From Zingiber officinale (lineage: Eukaryota; Streptophyta; Magnoliopsida; Zingiberales; Zingiberaceae), in contig NC_056002.1 of NCBI RefSeq assembly GCF_018446385.1, forward strand, positions 4,761,474-4,825,473: DNA of 64,000 nt, given 5' to 3'. This document shows positions 20,068 to 30,615 of this stretch, piece after piece; within the stretch, counting starts at the first letter, position 1; every line of letters begins with the position of its first letter. The position numbers and the translations under genes are program-made. The notes below the pieces were generated by a model. The model had not been told where the DNA came from. It did no database searches and was given only the letters and a program-made list of their open reading frames with translations.

Positions 20068-23000
20068 GATCGGAGAAGGGCAGAGCAAGCAAGGGAGGAA
20101 TCCCCGGCTTCGAAGCTATCGAATTGGGGGGTAGGTAAGTTATGTAATGTATGGATGGTTTGTAGAAAGGACCAGAGAAAATTGGTTTTTTCCACGCGAT
20201 TTTTCATTTCCAATTCTTTTTTAATTCTGATTTTATTTCTACAGGATATTTCCTTTTCCCACCCTTTCAATATCAATTATTTTGATTTTTATTTAAAATA
20301 TTTTATTTTTCTTTTGTAAGGGATAGGAGAAATATAATATTTTATAAATTATAAAAAGAAACCAAAAAAAAAAACCATGAACTAATCGAAATGGTATAAT
20401 ATTCGTTGAGATTATTTTTTTTGGATTATCCTAGATCATGACATCAGCTAGACAGAAAATTATTACCCTTTTATTTTATTTTTTATTTTTGCTGTTTTTT
20501 TAACATCACCATAATTAATATTTTAACCATGAATATTTAAGAAATTACTTAAATAGATTCAACTGATTGAAATTATAGAGTTGGTTGTATAATGGAGCAT
20601 TATAGTTGATGTGACTACTGTCATTACAAAAAAAGTATATTTCCTAATTAGTATTTCTTGGCTCCAAATGTATAAAATGTAGCTTTTATATCCCTAATCC
20701 ACTTTTTACCTTCTCACAAGCTCTCTCTTGTGGAGACTCTTCATAATGCAAAACTCGAACTCTTGTAATTTACCCCATTTCAAGAGGAACTGTCAAGGTA
20801 AATCAATGCAAAACTTGAAACTAAAACGGAAGACTAAATCCAACTCTAGATAACTTGCCCCGGCAACCTAAAAAAAAATCAACGTTTGTCATCTAGTTCA
20901 TTAAGGTCTCATTTCATTTTCATCACACCTTGATGAGTCCACTCGTTGACATCATGATTGACTATGTTAGCTGTTCAACTTAGACTTTCATAAGCCCTTT
21001 CTCATTTAACCTTGCACCTCTTTGATTTCTTATGGTCTTCCCAAATAGAAGACCTACTTTAGTGATTTAATTGAAAGATAATCATATGTTAACTTAATCT
21101 TAAGAAAATATATTCTATTGTTAGTAGTTAGGATGTACGAGAGGATAATAATTAATATTTGTTGAAAGAGTGGCTCTCTGTCTGGAGCTGCTCCTTCAAT
21201 TTTTTTATTAAAATAACTTTTTTAGTTTTCGTTAGAAAAAACATAAGCTCGATCTAGTTGTTGTTGAGAAATTTATTTTATAACGGGGAGATATGTGAAG
21301 TTTTTAATTTATGATGTGGCATTGATATGGTAGAGTTTTTAAGATGGTAAATGCAGCGCGCTCCCGCGAATATAGATGTTCTTAGAAGATATTCATTTTT
21401 TAAAAAATATTTAAAATGTCTTTTTTATCTTTTTTATTTTAAAAATATTATTAATTCAGTATTATGGTCATAATTAACTGGATCAAAATTAATCAAATTT
21501 AATAAAAAATAATAATTTTCACTTAACTATAGTAATAATAATAATAATAATAATATAATTTCATCCAACACAATGACTTTTTATATGGAGGGTCAGGCAG
21601 AGTCGTACCTGTATTTGACGGGGTCTGAAGCGCATATTAAAAAACGACCCTTTTACTCCGCTAAATAATGATAAAGTTTAATTTACAAATAATATATATA
21701 CTAAATACATAAATAAATAAAAAATAAAATATTATTATAAACACTATTTGTCTAGTTATTTTAGAGATAAAAAATTTATAAAATCTGAATAATCCAATTG
21801 TCGGACTATTTCTTTCTCAATTTATAACATTGATAGCTCATTTAGTGTATCATGTAACATTGAGACAAATGCGGTGATTACATGTAGTAGCAAGACGACA
21901 AACAGTAACCACCATGCAATTAGGTTGTCATTCGCACAAGCGACCGGGGTAGCGTGCGACAACCACCGCACCGTGCAATTAGGTCACATGAGCAAACGCC
22001 AACCACCAGCCCGTATTGCATGAGATAGTCACTGTGAGAATCGACGTGATTAGGTCGCATAAACAATCGTTGTTGCACGATTAGGATACAGTTGATGTCG
22101 CGTGTTGCAAGATGAAGAAGATGTCAAAGAAGAAAATTAGGATTACCTCTTGTTCAGTGAATCCATGCATTGGTAGAAAATAACGCTGGAGAAGAAATCA
22201 CGTGCAAAGAAGAGCAACATCAGAGAAGAAATTGCATTCAAAGAAGAGTTGTGCATCGGTGTGTGCCTCGAAGCCGTGAGAATAGGTTTAGCGGCCATTT
22301 AGGGTCCATGTCTCTCATTTTGTTTTAGGTATAATTAAAAAAATGGACCTTTCATTGAGCTGGACCCTGAGACGATTGCCTCTCTGACCTTGTGGAAATT
22401 ACGATTCTGGTCAGGTGACCTGCAATGTATTTCATATAAATATCATATATATATATATATATATATATAAAAGTACTAACTATATTAATTCGTAGAGATG
22501 ACATATATGAGTAGATAAATTACAAAATATATTGACCTTTATATGTCAAAGATCAGATATATAATTAAACATTTTGAAAATTACTATATTATGTAAGGTG
22601 AAATTTATCAATCATGATGACTTCTCATAATTATCCTTTATTATTAAGAAGAGTAAATTAGGAAATTAAAATTAACTATAAGATAATTATTATATTATAG
22701 CTAAAGCAAGTTGGTTGTTGTATGTTAAGCAGGTGCCACCATACCAACGTTAAAATAAAGCATTTTTTAAAATAAATCAATTATAATAGGGTGCTTTTTT
22801 AATTTATATATTTTTTTTGTTAAAATGGGCCATTGTATGGTAGTGCTTTCGAGGGCTAGTATTTAAAATGATGGCTTAGAGGTGCTTTATATTAAAATGG
22901 AATGGAATTTGGCTTTATATTACTACGATGCTGTGACTGTTTGGCATATTATAAAAATGTGAAAAGAAATGAATTTTGCCTACTCAATGATGAGACATTT

Positions 23001-24446
23001 TGATACTCAACCTATAGCTAAGCTAGTAGGTTCTTATCTAATATTGGAATAGTCAAATATGAGATATTATAATTAACAGTTGGTCTCCCGTCTAACTTTC
23101 AGAGGCTGAATCACTCAAACATTTCTCTCAAATTGTGCCACTCTAATTTGTTCACCTAGATAGAAATTGGAGAATAATTAAGCTTATAAATTAGACGACT
23201 AAATTGATACTTACAAATTATCTCGAGGTGTAGTTATAGTAAAAAAAACAAGGTGACTATATTCTTTTTATATATGTTTATAATCTATTTTTAAACTATG
23301 AGAAGGAAGATAAATTATGAGATCAGTTTATAGTTAACAGGAGATGGAAAGATTTTTTTTTTCTTTAGAATAAGTGTCCATCAAAAATTAATCCCTTATT
23401 TTATTATATTAAATCTATGATCCTCTAACCAATTGAACATTCCATTAAGTGAGGATACCAACTACCTTATATGATTAATCCTATAACCATATATGAGAAG
23501 GTAAATTGAGAAACTCTAATTGATCACTACGGAGGAGAATTGTTTATTCGACTTTACCAAGAACAAGTTCACAGTAACCAACTCAATAATGCCACTGGTT
23601 AAAATTATCTTCATCGGCGAGACTAATGAAGATGTTCTTGATTGTACAGATGTTCTTGATTAAAGTAATGATATTGCGGCAATTTGATTAAAGTAATGAT
23701 AATCATTTATGAACCCCCAGAATCTTGACTTCAAAGCTCCATCCAGCCTTCACTGATCTTATCTCTACACTCTCCTAGGCAAATTACCTAATTCAAGCAT
23801 TACTATATTCATTGTTTGATGGGGTCTAATTAGGTACAAACTTGCACTCTTCAACTTCTCCCCTTCTTTCCTTCAAGCAAAGACGGCTTGCTTGGGAAGT
23901 CTGCTTAATCTATTACCCGTGATATTATTGTATATTCCCTTTCAATTTCAGAAAAATCAAAAACTATCTGATCTTGATTTCTCCAGGCACTTTCTCCTCC
24001 TCCTTCCCCTGCAGCTCTGGCTTTCTTTCCTTGAGCGTGAGGGCAAATGATGGCGACGTTGCCTGCCCAGGTGGCATCTTAATGCTCTCCCCGTCTGCTA
24101 CGGGCCGACTGCCGCTGCGTGCTAACAAAAGGCAGAGGGATAAAAACGTTGGCGAGGCGTGAGCGGATTGGATAACGACGGGTGGTTCACCAACAAGTGA
24201 CACATGATCGATGCATTTCCCAGTCACTATGAGATTGACCACTCAATAAAATCGGCTAAATCGCATTGGATTCGGATTCAGTTAAGTTAAATGGCAGACA
24301 TACCAAACATATATTATATACACTCACATAACCTAGTCCTATCGTGGCAACAACACAAAGGAATATAATTCTACTGCTGCAGTCGGCAGAGGTGGAACCA
24401 TAAAGAGATTTCTTCTTCTCCTAAAACTTCTGAAGTGCAATAAATC
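20068..24446. other. AT-rich intergenic region
   Basis: No supported gene. It holds simple repeats (AAT run about 21531-21555, AT run about 22445-22469) and A/T-rich sequence. 21591-22397 begins and ends with weakly complementary GGTCAG-type words and may be a decayed DNA transposon. 23964-24242 (minus) is a 92-codon GC-richer open frame with no recognisable domain. Confidence 0.45.
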
Positions 24447-25840
24447 TCAAGTTTTATTTGCTGAACCGCTTCCACCAAGGAACTTAATTAGCTTGAGGAT
24501 GATCTTCTTTCTACCAACTGCTAAGCATGTGTCCGATGAGACTACAGCCGGCTGTGCTTTTGATGAGCCTGCTGATCTCCTAAGCTTTACTCTCCTGGAT
24601 TGATCTGGTACTCGGCTCAGAGTGAAAGATCTCCTTCTCGTTTCTGGAGCAAGTTTCGAATCCAAAGACTGAACTTGTTTCTTATCTGCATCGTGAACAC
24701 TGAGCTTAGTTTTAATTGTCTTCTTGGGCACAAATGGTTTCCTTGAACTGGTTGAAAGTCTTCTTCTCTGAGCATTGTGATCCCCATCTTTGCCAGTTGC
24801 CAAGGCTTCTATCCATGCTTGAGCTGCTTCTACTTTTTGGCCAGCAATCTCCTGAGCTGCCTTAGCTTGCTCGATCAAGTAGTGCTCAAACTTAGATACG
24901 GTTACAGTACTGGATCCATATAGAGACGAGTTCGCTCTGTTTCTACTGTTGCTGTCTGCAATTGCCCTCAGCTTCTGCTCTGCAATTGCCTCAAACGTTA
25001 TTGCTGCTTTCATCTCTTCCATTGCTGCTTGAAGTCTCTCTTCCACATACAAAACACTAGATTCTGTCTTCATCAGTTCCGATCTGAAGGCTTCGATTGC
25101 TTCATGTGTCGACTGTGCATCTCTTTCGGCTGCATCTCTATCTGCCTGTAGCCGTCGCAGATCCGCCGGGAGATCGGAGACTATATCCGAAGCCCTCTTC
25201 TGAGCCGACGAGGCAACCTCCAATTTGGACTTGGAACTTCGGAGCTCGTAGTTTAATTGCTCAACTATGGATTCTAATCTCTTGCTAATGCTGCTCGATC
25301 GCTGCTTCTCCTTAGCAACATGGCGGATTTCTTCCCTTATAGCATCCATGCCATCCATGAGCTTGAAACCTTCTTCCTTAAAGCTTAGCAATTCTTTCTT
25401 CGCCGCCTCCAGTTCTGCGTCGGCGGCCTGCGCTAGAGAAGCCTTCTCGACGCCGCATTTTATCGAGCAACCGTCGTGCGAGTTCTTGCCCATCGATCTA
25501 ATGAGCTTGACCTCGTTTTGCAGGGAATGGATATCCGAAACAGTGAGATTAAGTTGGGACAATAATTGGTCGATCTCACTCTCAGCATCTCGTTTTTTCT
25601 TATCTAATTCTAACCTGTTAATCTGCAGAAATCGAATGCAGAAACTCCTCAGTCTTGAAACAAACAACGAACAGATGAAAACAAAATTAACACAAACAAG
25701 CGGAAACAATGAAGCATTATATATATTACCTGTTGTTTTGTGCAGTTTTCCGATGCCTTTTTTCTATGATTTCTCTCCATGCAGAGGCTAATGGCTTCTA
25801 ACTCAGTGGTTTGCAGTAGAATTGTAGAACATAAACTCAA
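24447..25840 (-). CDS. PMI2/WEB-like coiled-coil protein, 5'-incomplete
   Basis: Two exons (minus): 25840-25730 and 25622-24447, joined at GT..AG; 428 residues if translation starts at 25840. Resembles plant PLASTID MOVEMENT IMPAIRED 2/15 and WEB1 proteins (DUF827), cytosolic coiled-coil factors for blue-light chloroplast movement. Long heptad-rich coiled coil about residues 38-300 (IDQLLSQLNLTVSDIHSLQN, AELEAAKKELLSFKEE, VEERLQAAMEEMKAAITFEA), then a basic Ser/Arg tail. Family members are about 570-610 residues, so about 150 N-terminal residues are missing. No matching upstream exon was seen in 25841-26700. It is either a truncated gene, a pseudogene, or has distant 5' exons. The family call rests on motif memory; the truncation is inferred from length. 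Confidence 0.65.
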
Positions 25841-26719
25841 AATTGAATCAGGAAACAGATGAACAGAAAACGATCTGTTTGGATATCTGTTGGATTTTTG
25901 TAGAATATTTCTGGAAAAGAAAATATCAACAACATGCTTAATTTACTGGTGCATGTGTTGCTTATCAAAGGCGTAAGGCTTGGGCATTCTACCGGATGTG
26001 GAGCTTTTTCCTGCCACATAAAATTCCCTAAATGAGGAATAATTTCATGTCTCATTCGGGACATTCGTTGGTAGATGGTTACGAGTCGTCGAAGTCGGTT
26101 TCAAAGACTCGCTCATTTTCAGCCACCAAATTAACAAGTCCTCGCATGAATGAAGTTTTTTTTTTTTTTTTAAATTATTTTTTTTGTTTTTCCTCCAAAT
26201 TCTAAAATCCTTTGGGGATTTTTCTTGGATAAAATGGACGGTAGATATTTTAACATTGAATAAGTAGAATAAAGACATATAGAGTATTGCAAGTGTCTTA
26301 AAATTCAATTAATGAAAAATTTGCTTATAGTCTCCAATCACAAATAAAATTTTACATGCAATCTCTATTATCAAAAAATTTTATTTCCACTCTTTAACGA
26401 AATATAATAGATATCAATTTATCAAATTATTTCTCATATTTTGTAATATAAAAAGTTTAAAATGAATATAATTTCTCCAAAATTTAGCATATTAAATTAG
26501 AATTTAATATATTTTCTATCAAATTAAGCATTATTCTTTTTCCACCTCAATTGGATAAACAATATAATAGATTCTCTTTAATTGGATGAAAGATATACTA
26601 GATTCTCTTTAAATTATACTCAATTTGATAGAAAATATATTCAATTCTAGTTTAAATGTTGAATTTAGGAGGAGTTATACTCATTTTTGAATTTTTTGTA
26701 TTTAAAAAATATGAGAGAT
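25841..26719. other. AT-rich region upstream of the PMI2-like gene
   Basis: Contains poly-T (26157-26172) and long A/T-rich stretches. No exon completing the PMI2-like protein was recognised. Confidence 0.4.
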
Positions 26720-26816
26720 AATTAGGTAACGATGTTTCAGAGATGACCCTAAGTTGCAATGTTGCAAGTTGCAACATTGCAACTTAGGGTCATCTCTGAA
26801 ACATCGTTACCTAATT
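26720..26816. repeat. Perfect 97-bp palindrome
   Basis: Two 48-base arms (26720-26767 and 26769-26816) are exactly complementary around one central base (26768). It would fold as a long hairpin and contains the inner repeat GTTGCAA. Confidence 0.95.
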
Positions 26817-26846
26817 CTACACTTGATCTTAGCCAAAAGGCCGAGA
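26817..26846 (-). pseudogene. U2 snRNA 5' fragment
   Basis: Read on the minus strand, 30 bases match the highly conserved 5' region of U2 spliceosomal RNA (includes CTCGGCCTTTTGGCTAAGAT). The match begins a few bases inside U2 and stops at the palindrome arm. The Sm site, 3' stem-loops and the plant snRNA promoter element are absent, so it is not a functional gene. Confidence 0.85.
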
Positions 26847-27024
26847 TGACCCTAAGGATATTATGGTGGGGTTGTTGCATAGGGCCCCATCTTTGGCAAG
26901 ACCCATGTTTTTTTTAATACTTTCTTTAAAAAAATATAGTACCATTAAACCTCTGTTTCTTATTTCTCAACCTTATCTGTTATGTTTTTTGTTCGTATTG
27001 CTTCGACACTTCCATTTAATCCAG

Positions 27025-27137
27025 CGCCGCAGTGACAAAGCCTCCGAAGAAGCTGCAAACCAAGAGCGCAACGCTGATCTTCAACGAGATCTCCAAGCTC
27101 TTCTCGCTTCCCATAGTCGAGACCACTTTAATCTTAG
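27025..27137 (+). pseudogene. Orphan exon with half an RWP-RK domain
   Basis: An exon-like stretch bounded by CCAG and GTAATG. It encodes a basic KPPKKLQTKSA lead followed by LIFNEISKLFSLPIVETT, which matches the first half of the RWP-RK DNA-binding domain (RKD/NLP-type nitrogen-response and egg-cell regulators). The second half (the LKK..CR..RWP.RK part) was not found downstream, where hAT sequence follows. Likely a gene fragment, perhaps carried in by transposition. Assignment is from motif resemblance. Confidence 0.6.
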
Positions 27138-27722
27138 GTAATGCCGAAAGAAAACCTCTTGTGATTCCCCTCTTTTGTTTCATAATTGTTTGTTGGGTGT
27201 CTTTGTCGCTTTAACCATTCAAATTGGGGATCTCACTTGTCATCCTCCTACTTTGGCTTTTGTTCATTGTGATATGAAAGACTGAAAGGAATTTATTTTT
27301 TTTCATCTGGCAATTGACTCCTATTGTTTTAATTTGAGTCTTTGACCACTTAGGTAGTGTCTTGATTCTTGAATCAGTTAATGATCTTCATCCAATGATC
27401 ATACATGAAAAGTTGGATCATGAAGATATAGAGAATTTAGAATTACATTATGTTATTAGATTAGATATTTGTTGTGGAGATACTCGAGAGTGTAAAATTC
27501 AGATTAGATAACTAGAAATTTGTGACAAAGAGTTCTTGTTTATCCATACTTCTCCATTGTTGATAAGAGACAATTAGTATCATCCCCTTTAATTCAATTA
27601 TTTTTTTAAAAAAATTAATTTAGTGTTGTTAAAGCTAAAATGGGCATTTTATAATAAGTGCTTGTCTAATATCTATAATAAATAGTTGTTTGATTTATTT
27701 ATTTGTCTTGTAGAAAATTGGA
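27138..27722. other. AT-rich spacer before the hAT remnant
   Basis: No coding signal. It may be an intron remnant of the RWP-RK gene or the 5' non-coding part of the hAT element; no terminal inverted repeat was recognised. Confidence 0.35.
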
Positions 27723-28399
27723 ATGCCTCCTACTAGAAAATATCTATCAGGACATGATAAATGAAAAAAAAAAGAGTTGAAGAATTTATTGAGTATCAAA
27801 GAGGGGCGATAGACAGATTTGTTGTCAAAGAATTGAGAAATTCATCACTTGAAGATTCCGGTAATAAAGAGGAAAAAGAAAATAATCGTAATGACTTACA
27901 CGAAGACTTAGCGATTGAAGATGATGTAGAAGAAGATGTAAATGAGATGAAGGCAATGAAAGTGGTAATGACTTAGACTTTGAAAATAATTATTCTGAAA
28001 ATGATGATAATGCTATTAATGCAATGAATGAAGAGCCAAATTTATCAATTCCACTTGATATTTTTGATCCTAGAAACTGGGAGAATTTAGATCCTAAGTG
28101 GAAGGATCAATTAGTGGAAAAAGGTCTATAAGAGATGTATTAATAGGGAAAGGTCCCAAAGATTAATCAACTACGTGATTCTCTTAGGATTCCTACACTC
28201 AGATTTTGCCAAATGGTCAAAAACACCATAGAGATTGGTTGGTCTATTTGAAAGCACTTGATAAAACATTTTATTTTTGTTGCAAGTTGTTTAAAAGGGG
28301 GACTCAACCAAGTCAACTATCAAATGAGGGATATTGTGATTGGGGGCATCTTAGTAGCAGACTTAAAAAACATGAGACAAGTATTGAACATATCAATTA
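27723..28399 (+). pseudogene. Decayed hAT transposase, TTF/ZMYM1-like N-terminus
   Basis: Begins MPPTRKYLSGHDK at 27723, then a frameshift into a basic segment ending AIDRFVVKE (27761 onward) and an acidic linker. FDPRNWENLDPKWKDQLVEK (about 28061-28120) and, after stops, LPNGQKHHRDWLVYLKALDK with the FCCKLFKRG motif and LKKHETSIEHI (28203-28395). This is the TTF-type zinc-finger part of plant hAT/ZMYM1-like transposases. It is broken by stops and shifts and is cut at 28399 by the LTR of element B, so the catalytic part is absent. Some of the missing C-terminus may once have lain beyond B. Confidence 0.8.
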
Positions 28400-28921
28400 T
28401 GTTGGTGCAGCGGGGCCGACATTAGGGGGTGAATTGCCTGCACAATAAAAATACCCTCCTCGTTTCTTTCAACTCAAAAAATGTAATAATAATAAAGAAA
28501 TAAACTAAGAGAAATAAAGAGGAGACAGAGAATTTAACTTGGTTACAACCCAGGGGGTTGTTAATCCAAGGCGATGAAAAAGCTCAGAAAGATCTCCTTC
28601 TCTGAAGGCGGAGAAGCCTTTTACACACTAAAAGCTCTAAACTATTGCTAGGAATTGAATACTGAGTTCATTCATTATTCCTAGGTCCAGGGGTCCTTTT
28701 ATAACCCCTGAAAACTCTATCTCTAAGGTTGAGGGCGCCTCCGAAGACCATCCGAGGCGCCTCCAATGTGAAAATCGGATAGAGTTTATCCAATTCCAAA
28801 CGACCAGTTTGGCTAAGTCCAAGGCGCCTCCAATCGAGGTTGAGGGCGCCTCAGACGAGTTTGAAGGCGCCGTCAAGGGCGCCTTCAACCAGTGTTGAAG
28901 GCGCCTTCAGCTCCTTCTTCC
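28400..28921 (-). mobile_element. 3' LTR of element B, piece 1 (3' end)
   Basis: On the minus strand this is the R/U5 and TATA-proximal end of the LTR: a GGCGCC cluster (28735-28911), a TATA box (28696-28703, minus) and the end CCAACA at 28400. It resembles the T LTR. It is cut at 28921 by element A. Confidence 0.85.
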
Positions 28922-30553
28922 CGTTGGTGTAATTTCCAGTAGGTCAAGGTTGACCTAGTTGACCAAGCGTAAACCTTGGTCATGGTTTCGATGTTTGACA
29001 ATACAGAAAGACATGTAGACATGGACAATGCAGGTGCAGTTGTCCATGCGGAGAGATACTGATCAGGGTCTGATCAGGTTGGATGAAGAAGAGTCAAGTA
29101 GGTCAAGGTTGACCGGATACTTGACTGGGAAGTCCTAACTGGGATGTTAGGCAGTTCGGAAAGTCCTGGTGAGTGAAGCCAGGCAGTGGGAAAGTCCTGG
29201 TGAGTGAAGCCAGGCAGTGGGAAAGTCCTGGTGAGTAAAGCCAGGCAGTTGGAAAGTCCTGGTGAGTGAAGCTAGGCAGTGGGAAAGTCCTGGTGAGTGA
29301 AGCCAGGCAGTTGGAAAGTCCTGGTGAGTGAAGCCGGGCAGATTGGAAATCCTGGTGAGTGAAGCCAGGTGAAAACCCTAGTGAGTGAAGCTAGGTGAAA
29401 GTCCTGGTGAGTGAAGCCGGGCAAGGGAAAATCCAGATGGATCAAGGGTGATCGGACATCTGGTGTTGAGAAGGTCAAGTAGGTCAAGGGAGTGACCGGA
29501 TACTTGACACGAAGAGAAAAGTCCAAGTGGGTCAAAGGGATTGACCGGACACTTGGTAGGGAGCCTTAGCAGGTCAAGGGAGTGACCAGATGCTAAGCAT
29601 GAGATACCAATAGGTCAAGGTTGACCGGATATTGTTTTGGAAGGTTTGGGACTTGGTTTGGGCAAAAACCAAGCTCTGGATCGATCTGGGGACCGATCCA
29701 GTGATACGGCTGATCGGTCTGGTGACCGATCAGTAATCAAACAGAATGCTTCTGTGGATTATCTGATCGGTCTGAAGACCGATCAGGAAGCAAACAGAAG
29801 AGAAGAAGGAGAAAGGCTGATCGGTCAAAGGGACCGATCAGACCCCTCCTGGACCGATCAAGACATAGCCTGATCGGTCCAGGCTTAGCCTGATCGGTCC
29901 CCAAGACCGATCAGGACCCTTGTGGACCGATCAGGATGAACCCTGATCGGTCCACATCCTAGCCGTTGCCTAGCAATGGCTAGTTTCTTCTGTGTCTTCT
30001 TCGCATGTTATAAAAGGGGTTGAGGAGCTACTGTTCTGGGGTTACTACTTCCTTCTTGCCCTTGCTTCTTGCTGCACTTGAGCTTTGCTGAGCTCTCTGC
30101 TTCGTGAAGCTTCGTGTGAGCTGGTCAGCTGCTGCTGTTCTTCTGTGAAGTTGCTGCTTCATCAACGGAAACCAGTCGAAGGCAAGCGTGTTTGTTTTTA
30201 CATTCATATCGTTGCTTCTTCTTGTATTTCTTGTACACTCTGATCTTGCTGTTGCAAGAAAGTATTGTGGCGAGGTTTCTCCACCCACAAGGAGTATTTA
30301 TTAGCCGATTCTCCGGGGACTCATCCACCGACGGATTGATAGGCTTCGTCCACCTTATGGACACGCCGAGGAGTAGGAGTATCATCTCCGAACCTCGTTA
30401 CATTGTCGAGTTCGAGTTTGAGGTTTGATCTTTCCTTTTTACGTTTCTATTTAGCTATTTCCGCTGCGCTAACCCTAATCGTAGGAAGAAACGGAAGATT
30501 TGGGGTCGGCTATTCACACCCCTCCTCTCTAGCCACGATCATCGATCCTATCA
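28922..30553 (+). mobile_element. 5' LTR of element A (1632 bp)
   Basis: Starts CGTTGGTG (first base C where the 3' LTR has T) and ends CCTATCA. Holds about nine AAGTCCTGGTGAGTGAAGCC units (about 29155-29430), the palindrome cluster GATCGGTC..GACCGATC (29676-29956) and a TATA box (TATAAAAG, 30009-30016). Confidence 0.93.
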
Positions 30554-30555
30554 AG

Positions 30556-30567
30556 TGGTATCAGAGC
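30556..30567 (+). promoter_or_regulatory. Primer binding site of element A
   Basis: TGGTATCAGAGC, two bases after the LTR end; complementary to the 3' end of initiator methionine tRNA, the usual copia primer. Confidence 0.9.
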
Positions 30568-30615
30568 AAGGTTGCTCTTCGTCGGATTAACACCCGGGGG
30601 AGCACAAGCTAGAGA

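Noticed and set aside
21591-22397. Possible DNA transposon with GGTCAG-like ends
   Set aside because: Terminal repeats match too weakly and no target duplication was found.
23964-24242. A 92-codon open frame (minus), GC-richer than its surroundings
   Set aside because: No recognisable domain, splice context or conserved start; kept only as a remark.
26817-26846. A working U2 snRNA gene
   Set aside because: Only 30 bases of the 5' part; no promoter element, Sm site or 3' stems.
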